A DNA stretch of 64,000 nt from Actinomycetes bacterium (GTDB taxonomy: Bacteria; Actinomycetota; Acidimicrobiia; Acidimicrobiales; Microtrichaceae), in NCBI GenBank assembly GCA_023392475.1, contig JAEVZA010000449.1:1-64000 (forward strand), in the 5' to 3' direction. The notes under the pieces are model-generated. The model saw nothing but the letters and a program-made list of their open reading frames with translations, ran no database searches and had not been told where the DNA came from. Of this stretch, positions 24,615 to 32,053 are shown in pieces. Positions within the stretch are counted from its first letter, which is position 1; every line of letters begins with the position of its first letter. Position numbers and translations under genes: made by a program.

Positions 24615-25754
24615 TCACCCGCCCACTCCCCAGATCCGGTCGTCGACGGCGCTGGCGGCACGGGAGTCGGATTCCTGGATCCAATGGGCGTAGATATTTG
24701 TGGTCGTCGACGGGTTCGAGTGCCCGACGCGGCCCGACACGCTCCGCAGCGGGATGCCGGCGTCGAGCAGCTGGGTCACCTGCAGGTGGCGCAGCCCGTG
24801 GAGGTGGACCCACGGCGGCAGCTCCATCTTGTTGCGCAGCCGGCTGAACGCCCGGGTCGCGCTCGACGGGTGCAGCGGTTCCAGACCGCCCGGCTCCGGA
24901 GCGAGGATGAATGCCTCCCGGCTCAGCTCGCTGCCACACAGCACGCGCACCTTGGCGTGGCGGACCCGGTGCTCGACGAGCCAGTCGAACGCGAACGACG
25001 ACAGCGTCACCGTCCGGTGCTGGTGGGTCTTGGTGTCCTTCTCGTAGATCGTCCGGGTCTCACCGATCGCCGCCTCGATGCGAATCGTCCCGGCCTCCTC
25101 GTCGAAGTGCCGCCACCGCAGAGCGCACAGCTCACCGCGCCGGGCGCCGGTGTCGGCCGCGAGCACGAGGAGCGTGGCGAGCGTCGGGTTCGTCTCCTTC
25201 GCGGTGGCGACCATGGCCTTGGCCATCTCGATCGGCACCGGTCGCGGGTCCGACGTCGACTGCCGAGGCGGCCGGGCGTCGCGGGCCACGTTGGTCGGCA
25301 CCCATCCCCACCGGCGGGCCTGCTCCAGCACCCGGCACAACAGGATGTGACAGCCCCGTACCGTCGAGCGGGCGTATCCCTTCTCGACCAGCGCGCCGTA
25401 GAAGCGGTCGAGGTGCTCGGCACGCAGGTGGGTGAGACGGCGATCGCCGAGCGCCGGCAGCACGTGGCAGTCCGCCGAGGTCCGGTAGTGGCGGATCGTC
25501 GTCTTCTCCAGGCCCTCGAGCACCGCTTGCCGCAGACCCTCCTCGACCGCGTCGGCCACGGTGCGCATGTTCACCGCCACCTGGCCGCGGTTCGCCTGGG
25601 TCAACAGCTCGGCCAGCGCGGCATCCGCCTCCCGGGCCGTCCCCTCGAACACCACCGACTTCTGCTGGCGCCTGCCGGTCAGTGCGTCACGGCCGGCGTC
25701 GATGCGCAGCTCCCAGGTGCCCGGACGTCGTCCCTTGCGCTTGCTCCCCTTCAT
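24615..25754 (-). CDS. Tyrosine site-specific integrase
   Basis: A 379-aa protein. The ATG is preceded by GGAGGA; an upstream ATG in the same frame would add 35 residues without such a site. An AP2-like arm domain lies at the N-terminus (residues 10-60) and a core-binding SAM-like domain at about 65-165. The catalytic domain shows R205 (DTGARRGEL), H319 and R322 (HLHGLRHL), H345 (GRVGHSN) and Y355 (TNIYAHW), so the active site is complete. It is positioned beside tRNA-Thr at one end of a 44-bp duplicated tRNA 3' end, which makes it the recombinase that inserted the element. It probably acts with the excisionase-like protein. Confidence 0.95.
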   Translation of the reverse strand: MKGSKRKGRRPGTWELRIDAGRDALTGRRQQKSVVFEGTAREADAALAELLTQANRGQVAVNMRTVADAVEEGLRQAVLEGLEKTTIRHYRTSADCHVLPALGDRRLTHLRAEHLDRFYGALVEKGYARSTVRGCHILLCRVLEQARRWGWVPTNVARDARPPRQSTSDPRPVPIEMAKAMVATAKETNPTLATLLVLAADTGARRGELCALRWRHFDEEAGTIRIEAAIGETRTIYEKDTKTHQHRTVTLSSFAFDWLVEHRVRHAKVRVLCGSELSREAFILAPEPGGLEPLHPSSATRAFSRLRNKMELPPWVHLHGLRHLQVTQLLDAGIPLRSVSGRVGHSNPSTTTNIYAHWIQESDSRAASAVDDRIWGVGG

Positions 25755-25813
25755 GGGTTTCCTCCGTGTCTCAGGTCGTCCGTCCCACGGATCGGCGAGA
25801 CGTTTGTGAGATT

Positions 25814-25859
25814 TCCGTGAGACACGGTGGGACGCGGTGTTGAACCCGGTTCTCAACAC
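25814..25859. promoter_or_regulatory. Repeat cluster between integrase gene and tRNA
   Basis: TCCGTGAGACA at 25814-25824 repeats the left-end motif, and GTGTTGA (25837-25843) with TCAACAC (25853-25859) forms a perfect 7-bp inverted repeat with a 9-bp spacer. These lie upstream of the integrase start and beside the right att, where arm sites or an integrase promoter operator are expected. Confidence 0.45.
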
Positions 25860-25903
25860 GGCCGAAACCCTTGCAATTGCAGGGGATCCGGCCGGTCTGA
25901 GTG

Positions 25904-25947
25904 GAGCCCGAGACCGGGGTCGAACCGGTGACCTGCTGTTTACAAGA
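25904..25947. repeat. Right attachment site within tRNA-Thr
   Basis: Identical over 44 bp to the left copy and lying inside the intact tRNA-Thr gene, from one base beyond the discriminator to the anticodon arm. The identity block ends at the same base on both copies, as expected for the recombination-site duplication of a tRNA-targeting tyrosine integrase. Confidence 0.92.
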
Positions 25948-25977
25948 CAGCTGCTCTACCAACTGAGCTACTCGGGC
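25905..25977 (-). tRNA. trnT: tRNA-Thr, anticodon UGU
   Basis: The minus strand folds as a standard cloverleaf: acceptor GCCCGAG paired with CTCGGGC, D arm GCTC...GAGC, anticodon stem GCTGT/ACAGC with loop CTTGTAA (anticodon TGT), five-base variable loop, and T arm ACCGG-TTCGACC-CCGGT. No CCA is encoded; the discriminator base is T. It reads ACA threonine codons. Its 3' part is the integration target of the element that lies downstream of it. Confidence 0.96.
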
Positions 25978-26145
25978 GGGAGTGGCGGAGTTCGTGGGCG
26001 AGAACTCGTGCCGGTCCGTGCTGGGTGAGGCTATCGGTGCGCGGTCAGGCGTCGTGGGCCGGGCCGGGGCGGGCGTGTCGGCCCCGTGAGCGGGGTGCTG
26101 CGGTGTGGGGGCGCGAAGGAGCCTTGAGCGCCGGGGGTGGGGAGG

Positions 26146-27561
26146 TTAGGCGGCGATGGGGGGTGGGTCGCTGGTGTCGGGGCGGGCGTGCTGGTGGGCG
26201 GCGGCGGCGTTGCGGAGGGCGGCCCAGGTGGTGAGGTTGAGGAGTTGTCGGTGGCGGCCGACGGTGTGGGCGCGCTCGCGGAGCATGGAGTCGTCGAGGA
26301 GCCGGTTGCCGGACTCGGTGTCGTTGCGCCTCGCGTAGAGGCGATTGTGATCGGGGTCGCTGGGTGGGATGGGCCGGAGGTGTTCCTCGCGGTTGAAGCC
26401 GGTGGCGACGTCGTCGGTGGTCTGGTCGAGGCGGAGGCGGACGAGTCCGCCGCCGAGGGCGTCAGGGACGGTGTACTCGCCGTAGAGGCGCCATCCATCG
26501 CGGTCGTGGCGGCGCAGGAGCCGGGTGCGGGTGAGGGGGTGGAGGAGCGGGGTGCCGTCCACGGCGAGCTGGCGGGCGTGGGGGGCGCCACCGACGAGGT
26601 GAACCTCGATGCTGGCCGCCCCTGCCGCGCCGCGGACCGGCACGGCGGCGAGGAAGGTGTCGCGCGGCTTGCCGCCCTTTGCCTTGTGGACCCGTGCGAT
26701 GGGGATGACGCCGTGGTGGGTGATGAGGTGGTGGAGGTGGGTGCCGCGGAAGGCGCCGTCGTAGACGACGGCCTGCGTGCCGGGCAGCAGCGGGAGGACA
26801 CGGTCGAGGGCGTCGAGGGCGGTGGCGGCTTCGCCGCCTCGGGCCTTGGTGGGGGAGTGCTCGACGGCCAGGACGATGCGCTGGTTGCGGGCGTCGCCGC
26901 GGGTGGAGATCAGCACGTACTTGGTACCGAAGGCTTGGTCGCCACCGCCGACGACGTGCAGGCCGGCGTCGGGATCGGCGCGCTTCGTGCGGATCTCACC
27001 CGTGCTCTTGTCGACGGTGCCCCGTTGGTTGGGGCTGGTCTTGTAGCGCGGGGTGAGAACCTTGCCGTCGCCGGCGACGACACGGTCCGGTGCGGGGTGC
27101 GTCACCGAGCCCGTCCCGTCGGGGTCGCAGAGGCCTACGCGGACGGCGAGGCGGGTGGCGTGGTGGGTGAACGCCTCGGCGAGTTCGGCGCCTTGGGTGT
27201 CGTTGGCGGTGACGTACCGGTCGCGGAGGTAGCGGTAGTGGTGGCGTCGCATCGGTGCTTCGGGCAGCAGAACGCGTGCGTGTTTGATGGCGGCGCGGCG
27301 GATGAGGTCCCACCACTCCGAGTCGGTACAGGCGAGCTCGACCTCGACCTGGCGGGCGGACCCGAACACGGACACGAGCCCATCCCAGATGAGGGCGCAG
27401 ATGAGCGGGTAGGCGCGTGGTCGCCCGCCGCGGGAGGGGTCGGCGTCACGGTCGGCGAGAGCTTCGAGGCGGGCCGCTGCGTCCCAGATGAAGTCGTCGT
27501 CGAGGAACGCCCGCACCGACGCGCGCAGCGACAGCCTCCCGACCGTCGTCGGGCCGGTCAT
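26146..27561 (-). CDS. DDE transposase-like protein
   Basis: A 471-aa protein from the ATG that overlaps the upstream gene's stop (ATGA). A DDE-type arrangement is visible: RVVAGDGKVLTP near residue 160 (first Asp), AVVYDGAFRGTHLHHL near residue 265 (second Asp), and RNDTESGNRLLDDS near residue 420 (Glu). The N-terminal 100 residues are helical and could bind DNA. I cannot assign an IS family, and no terminal inverted repeats or target duplications were found by eye on either side. Its coupling to a recombinase-like gene suggests a two-gene mobile or domesticated unit. An equally long frame on the opposite strand is a GC-driven mirror. Confidence 0.7.
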   Translation of the reverse strand: MTGPTTVGRLSLRASVRAFLDDDFIWDAAARLEALADRDADPSRGGRPRAYPLICALIWDGLVSVFGSARQVEVELACTDSEWWDLIRRAAIKHARVLLPEAPMRRHHYRYLRDRYVTANDTQGAELAEAFTHHATRLAVRVGLCDPDGTGSVTHPAPDRVVAGDGKVLTPRYKTSPNQRGTVDKSTGEIRTKRADPDAGLHVVGGGDQAFGTKYVLISTRGDARNQRIVLAVEHSPTKARGGEAATALDALDRVLPLLPGTQAVVYDGAFRGTHLHHLITHHGVIPIARVHKAKGGKPRDTFLAAVPVRGAAGAASIEVHLVGGAPHARQLAVDGTPLLHPLTRTRLLRRHDRDGWRLYGEYTVPDALGGGLVRLRLDQTTDDVATGFNREEHLRPIPPSDPDHNRLYARRNDTESGNRLLDDSMLRERAHTVGRHRQLLNLTTWAALRNAAAAHQHARPDTSDPPPIAA

Positions 27562-28541
27562 GGTCCGTCCTGCCAGTCCCAGGCGATGAGCCGGGCCGCA
27601 GCGTCGAGGCTTCGGCAGCCGAGGAGACAGGCGGCGTCCTCGATGCGTCCGGACGCGTCGAACGCACGGCGGCCGGCCCACGCCCGCACCGATGCGAGCC
27701 CGAGGTCTGGTTCGTTCGTGAGCCGGGCGCGGGTGAAGAGGCGACGAAGGTTGGTGGAGATCGACGCCTGCCCGGCGTGGCGACGATTCGCGCCCGCGTA
27801 CGTGAGCGACACGTCGACGCCGTCAAAGTGTTCGATCCGGCGTGCCAGCTGCGCGGCACCCCACTCGGTCAGTGGTACCTGCCGCGCGTTCGCCTGGTAG
27901 CAGCCGGGTAGTGACACCAGCCCGGTCGCGAAGTCGATGTCGGTGGCGGTCACCGCTGCGATCTCGGTCGTGACAGCGCCCGCCTCCGCGAGTGCGACGA
28001 TCGACGGCTGCCGCGTCTCGGCCAATGTTGCCAACGACACCGCCCGCAGCACGTCCACCTCGTCGTCGGTCAACGGGCGCAGCGCGTCGACCGAACGCGA
28101 CGGCAACACCAACGCCCACGTCGGATCCATCAACGACGTATCCAGGCTGTGCAGTACCCGGAAGAACACCCGCAACACCGACCGACGGTGATGCATCGTC
28201 GCCACCACCGGGGCGCCCCCACCCACCCCCGGTGCCGCCACGAAGCCGGCCGCGAGCTCCTCGGTCACCCTGTTCAACCGGTCGACACCATGGGCGCCCG
28301 CGAACCCGACGAACCGGTCCAACCCCTCCGCGGTCACGGCACAGGTGGACTCGCAGTACCCGACCTCCCGCATCCACGACACGACCAGCGCCGCCAGCTC
28401 GACGAGATCACCGTCGACGCGGGCGATCACATTCCCACCGGCCATGGCGGCCACGACGTCACGGAATTCATACACGCCGACATGATCGAGGCCAGGTGTT
28501 CCAAGAACGCTCGGCGCGACGAGGCGCGTACCATCAACCAC
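27558..28541 (-). CDS. Degenerate tyrosine-recombinase-like protein
   Basis: A 327-aa protein with a GTG start seven bases from a perfect AAGGAGG. The N-terminal half resembles the SAM-like core-binding domain of phage integrases. The C-terminal half follows the catalytic-domain layout (LRPLTDDEVDVLRAV, then EAGAVTTEIAAVTATDIDF and ARQVPLTEWG). The catalytic residues look lost: the first Arg is replaced in AVTTEIA, no HxxR box is evident near SVRAWAGRRAF, and the terminal Tyr is absent in AARLIAWDW. It may be a DNA-binding partner of the DDE protein, to which it is coupled by a four-base overlap. Recombination activity is unlikely from the sequence. Confidence 0.65.
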   Translation of the reverse strand: MVDGTRLVAPSVLGTPGLDHVGVYEFRDVVAAMAGGNVIARVDGDLVELAALVVSWMREVGYCESTCAVTAEGLDRFVGFAGAHGVDRLNRVTEELAAGFVAAPGVGGGAPVVATMHHRRSVLRVFFRVLHSLDTSLMDPTWALVLPSRSVDALRPLTDDEVDVLRAVSLATLAETRQPSIVALAEAGAVTTEIAAVTATDIDFATGLVSLPGCYQANARQVPLTEWGAAQLARRIEHFDGVDVSLTYAGANRRHAGQASISTNLRRLFTRARLTNEPDLGLASVRAWAGRRAFDASGRIEDAACLLGCRSLDAAARLIAWDWQDGP

Positions 28542-28617
28542 GTCGGAGCCTCCTTGCAGGATCCGGCCAGGCCCCGGGCAGCGCCAACTGCGCCGGGGCC
28601 ACTTCTGTATACGAGAT

Positions 28618-28639
28618 GGACACTAGACGGCTTGTGTCC
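28618..28639. promoter_or_regulatory. Inverted repeat operator candidate between divergent genes
   Basis: GGACAC (28618-28623) and GTGTCC (28634-28639) flank a ten-base spacer in the 123-bp gap between the recombinase-like gene and the divergent HTH gene, 25 bp before the HTH start. The placement suits autoregulation by the HTH protein. Binding is not shown. Confidence 0.4.
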
Positions 28640-28664
28640 TGGTCGTCAACTACGCTCTCGATGT

Positions 28665-28892
28665 ATGCGCGTGGACCCTCAAGACCTTCTGAACGCGAGG
28701 GAGGCGGCAGATCTGCTCGGACTTGCACACCGCGAGGCCATAGCTACGTACCGACGTCGGTACGACGACTTTCCAGCGCCCATACTTGTCAAGGGCACGT
28801 GCGTACTTTGGTTGCGTAGGGACCTGCTCGCTTGGTCGTCGAGCCGCAGGCCCCGAACCGGACGTGTTGCAGATCGACCATCGGGCACGTAA
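28665..28892 (+). CDS. Small AlpA/excisionase-type HTH protein
   Basis: A 75-aa protein beginning MRVDPQDLLNAREAADLLGL. Residues 5-60 show the helix-turn-helix plus wing of the AlpA/excisionase/HTH_17 group (DLLNAREAADLLGLA, RYDDFPAPILVKGTCVLW, RRDLLAWS). It is the first gene on the plus strand ahead of the second defence island, about 290 bp before the SNF2 helicase gene, so it may be that island's regulator. No strong ribosome binding site is visible; the ATG is close behind a possible promoter, so leaderless translation is possible. The function assignment beyond DNA binding is inference. Confidence 0.65.
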   Translation: MRVDPQDLLNAREAADLLGLAHREAIATYRRRYDDFPAPILVKGTCVLWLRRDLLAWSSSRRPRTGRVADRPSGT

Positions 28893-29179
28893 CCCCGAGG
28901 TCGCTGGTTCACTCCCTGCCCTTGCCCATCACGAGCATCCCTCGCCACAGCACCGTCCGGGTTGGCCGTTTGGCCGTACTGGTCCTCCTGTGAAGCCGAG
29001 GCCGATCGGCATCACACGTCGCAGATCCGCAGTAGGTGCGACCAGAGCAACTCCGGATCGAGAATCGACCTGGAGTGAGTGATCCTCTGCCGGTTGCGAG
29101 GATGCGCACGCTTCTGGACTGGCTTCCTCCGGCCGCTCACCTGCGCTGCTGCACCTCGGAATCGATACCATCGGCACCC

Positions 29180-32053
29180 GTGGTGGGGGAGGCAGGTCAA
29201 CATGGCTCGCAGGGCCGCGCTAACGCCACGCCCACGGCGTTCCTGGATCAGATCGCAGGCGGCGCACAGGTCGTCGTGCGCGACGAGGAGTGGCTGGTCC
29301 GCTCGGTGCAGGACACGCCATCGGACGGCCGCATGGTGCGTTGCACCGGCATCTCGTCGCTGGTTCGCGACCGCGATGCCACCTTCTTCACCACTCTGGA
29401 CCGCATCGAACCGCTGCGCCCCGAGGACACGGTTCTGGTCCCGGACGAGACGCCGAACTACCGGGGCGCTCGACTCTACCTGGAGTCGATCATCCGCAAG
29501 ACGCCGGTGCCGGCCACCGAGTCGCGGCTCACCGTCGCCAACGGCCAGCTGCTGAACGAGCTGCAGTACCAGCGCCGCGCCGCGGCCAAGGCGTTCGAGG
29601 GGCTGCGGCCCAGACTGCTCATCGCCGACGCGGTCGGTCTGGGCAAGACGCTCGAGGTCGGGCTCATCTTGTCTGAGCTCATCCGGCGGGGTCGCGGCGA
29701 GCGCATCCTCGTGGTCACGCCACGCCACATCCTCGAGCAGTTCCAGCACGAGATGTGGACCCGCTTCGCCATCCCGCTGGTACGCCTGGACTCCGAGGGC
29801 ATCCAGCGGGTGCGGCGCCGCATCCCCGCCGGCCGCAATCCGTTCACCTACTTCAAGCGGGCGATCATCAGCATCGACACGCTGAAGAACGCTGGCCGCT
29901 ACCGCCACCACCTCGAGGGCATCCGGTGGGACGCCGTCGTCATCGACGAGTGCCACAACGTGATGAACCGCAGCGCGGCTCGCAACCAACTCGTCCGGGT
30001 GCTGGCCCCACGGACCGATGCGCTGCTCATGCTGTCGGCGACCCCGCACAACGGCGACCCGGAGAGCTTCGCTGAACTGATCCGCCTGCTGGACCCGACG
30101 GCGATCGCCGATCCGAAGGCGGTCGAGCCGAAGAACATCGAGCACCTCTACGTGCGGCGCCACAAGGGCAACGACGAGGTCGCCGCTGAGGCAGGTCCTC
30201 GTTGGGCCGACCGTCTGCCCCCCACGCCGATCCCCATCGTCCCCACCCCAGCCGAGCAGGAGGTGTTCACCGAGCTGGCGGAGGTGTGGACGCACCCGCC
30301 CGAGGGAACCACGGCGCCGACGTCGGGCACGGGGGCGACACTGTTCCCGTGGACGCTGTTCAAGGCGGCACTCAGCTCGCACAAGGCGCTCGCCGAGACG
30401 GTCCGCAACCGCCGCAAGAACCTGCGTGGCCCCGGCGGGACGCTGGCCGACAGCGCCAAGGAGCCCGAGGACGCGGCGCTCGCCCGGCTCGAGGAGCTGG
30501 CCGACGCGGTCGCCGACATCGACGCCGCCAAGCTCACGACGCTCGTCGAGCAGCTGCGTGGCATCGGGATCGACGGCACGAGCCCGATGCGGTGCGTGGT
30601 GTTCTCCGAACGAATCGCCACGCTGAACTGGCTCGCCGATCAGGTACCGGATCAGCTCAGTCTGTCCAGGGACCAGGTGCGGGTGCTGCACGGAGGCATG
30701 GCGGACGTGAAGCAGATGGACGTGATCGAGGAGTTCGGCCTGCGGGAGTCGCCGGTGCGACTGCTGCTCACCGGCGACATGGCATCAGAGGGCGTGAACC
30801 TGCACCGGGAGTGCCACCATCTGATCCACTTCGACCTCCCGTGGTCGCTCATCACGATCGAGCAGCGCAACGGCCGCATCGACCGCTATGGCCAGGAGGA
30901 GCGCCCCGACATCCGCGCCCTCATCGTCACGCCCGACGCGGCCAGCGGTGACGTGCGGGTGCTGTCCAAGCTGCTGGAACGCGAGGATGCAGCTCACCGG
31001 GCCTTCGGCGAGTCGGGCCCGCTGCTGGGCCTGCACACCTCCGAAGCCGAGGAGGAGGCGATCACCCGATCGCTGCGTGACGGCATCGATCCGGATCAGG
31101 CCATCCCCGAGCAACCCGGCGACGGCTTCGATTTGTTGACCCTGCTCACCAAGGGCACCGGGACCGAGCCAGTGCAGGAGGCCGATCTGCCGTCGCTGTT
31201 CGATTCGACGTTCGACTTCGTCGCCGAGTCGTTGCAGGTCGCGGTCGACGACCACACCCCGCTCGACGTCCGCACCGACCCGTCCGACCCGACCTTCCTG
31301 TCCATCGCCACCCCGCCCGACCTCGCCCGCCGGCTGTCCGCGCTCCCGCAGTCGTACCTGGCCGAGCAGGGGCTGACCGAGCGGATCAAGGTCACCGCCG
31401 ATCGAGACGTCGCCCAACGCAGACTGGACGTCGCACGAGCCTCGACCGACTCGACCTGGCCCGACGTCGCGTACCTGTCGCCGCTGCATCCGCTGCTGGA
31501 CTGGCTGGTCGACAAGCTGCTGGTCCTGGTCGGCCGCAACCAGGCCCCGGTGATCCGCGCAGCGGTCGACGAGCCGACGTTCTGCGTGCAGGGCCTGTGG
31601 TCCAACGGTCAGGGCCGGCCGCAGCTGGTCGAGTGGCTGGCCGTGACGCCGCAGGCCGACGGCGGGCACCGCATCGCCGACCTGTTCCAGGAGCTGCGTC
31701 GAGCCGGTGTCGGCCCCGGCATGCCGAATACCGGCGAACCGATAGACCTGACGCCGCTCACCGACGCCCTGGCCGGCGTGGTCGAGGCCAGCCGGGCGGA
31801 GCTCGGGCGGCGACGAGCGGAACACGACGCCCAGGTGGAGGCGCTGCTCGCTTCGCCTGCCGAACGCCTGGACGACTGGGTGGCGCAGTCCACGCAGCTG
31901 GCCCTAGAGCTCGACGACCGGCGACGGAACCAGAAGGAACGCCAGGTCGACGAGGTCCGGCTCGACACCGAGCAGCTCATCGACTCGTTGCGCACGACGG
32001 GCGACCCGATGATCCGGGTGGTCGCCGTGCTGGTCCCCAACGGTGCTGCCTGA
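29180..32053 (+). CDS. SNF2-type helicase, DrmD-like
   Basis: About 957 aa from the chosen GTG. The start is uncertain, since in-frame alternatives at 29102 and 29183 lack a ribosome binding site. The best SD-ATG pair nearby (GGGGGAGG, ATG at 29202) is out of frame. Motor motifs: LLIADAVGLGKTLEVGL near residue 149, VVIDECHNVMNRSAARNQ near residue 256, LMLSATPHNGD, and the motif VI region EQRNGRIDRYGQ. The arrangement fits SNF2/RapA-type translocases such as DrmD of class 1 DISARM. Its last base overlaps the start of the methyltransferase gene (TGATG), the same helicase-methyltransferase pairing as in DISARM. Family firm, subfamily moderate. Confidence 0.85.
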   Translation: MVGEAGQHGSQGRANATPTAFLDQIAGGAQVVVRDEEWLVRSVQDTPSDGRMVRCTGISSLVRDRDATFFTTLDRIEPLRPEDTVLVPDETPNYRGARLYLESIIRKTPVPATESRLTVANGQLLNELQYQRRAAAKAFEGLRPRLLIADAVGLGKTLEVGLILSELIRRGRGERILVVTPRHILEQFQHEMWTRFAIPLVRLDSEGIQRVRRRIPAGRNPFTYFKRAIISIDTLKNAGRYRHHLEGIRWDAVVIDECHNVMNRSAARNQLVRVLAPRTDALLMLSATPHNGDPESFAELIRLLDPTAIADPKAVEPKNIEHLYVRRHKGNDEVAAEAGPRWADRLPPTPIPIVPTPAEQEVFTELAEVWTHPPEGTTAPTSGTGATLFPWTLFKAALSSHKALAETVRNRRKNLRGPGGTLADSAKEPEDAALARLEELADAVADIDAAKLTTLVEQLRGIGIDGTSPMRCVVFSERIATLNWLADQVPDQLSLSRDQVRVLHGGMADVKQMDVIEEFGLRESPVRLLLTGDMASEGVNLHRECHHLIHFDLPWSLITIEQRNGRIDRYGQEERPDIRALIVTPDAASGDVRVLSKLLEREDAAHRAFGESGPLLGLHTSEAEEEAITRSLRDGIDPDQAIPEQPGDGFDLLTLLTKGTGTEPVQEADLPSLFDSTFDFVAESLQVAVDDHTPLDVRTDPSDPTFLSIATPPDLARRLSALPQSYLAEQGLTERIKVTADRDVAQRRLDVARASTDSTWPDVAYLSPLHPLLDWLVDKLLVLVGRNQAPVIRAAVDEPTFCVQGLWSNGQGRPQLVEWLAVTPQADGGHRIADLFQELRRAGVGPGMPNTGEPIDLTPLTDALAGVVEASRAELGRRRAEHDAQVEALLASPAERLDDWVAQSTQLALELDDRRRNQKERQVDEVRLDTEQLIDSLRTTGDPMIRVVAVLVPNGAA

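Larger units (their letters stand above)
1731..25947. mobile_element. Integrative mobilisable element in tRNA-Thr(UGU) carrying defence genes
   Basis: Perfect 44-bp direct repeats of the tRNA-Thr 3' end bound this element. A tyrosine integrase gene starts about 150 bp from the intact tRNA, an excisionase-like HTH gene and a MobF relaxase lie inside, and the rest is cargo. No type IV secretion genes (VirB4, VirD4, VirB6 types) are present, so transfer would depend on a helper; it is better called mobilisable than conjugative. Cargo includes the five-gene DUF262/OLD/DUF499/DUF1156/SNF2 operon, a NERD-domain protein, and a left-end group of three genes. The first 2 kb of cargo look visibly less GC-rich than the rest, suggesting mosaic origin. 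Excision should regenerate one tRNA-Thr copy. Confidence 0.88.

Noticed and set aside
20972..25754. Actinomycete integrative conjugative element (AICE) or full ICE
   Set aside because: No FtsK/TraB translocase and no type IV secretion genes; only a relaxase, an excisionase-like protein and an integrase are found.
26082..26095. CCCCG-TGAG-CGGGG hairpin as a terminator
   Set aside because: The short stem in very GC-rich sequence has no T-run and is likely by chance.
26137..27900. A 587-codon plus-strand open frame
   Set aside because: It is the mirror of the DDE and recombinase-like genes, with Gly/Val/Glu-rich low-complexity content and no motif; long antisense frames are common at this GC level.
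29012..30691. A 559-codon minus-strand open frame
   Set aside because: Antisense to the SNF2 helicase, whose motifs are unambiguous; the product has no recognisable domain.
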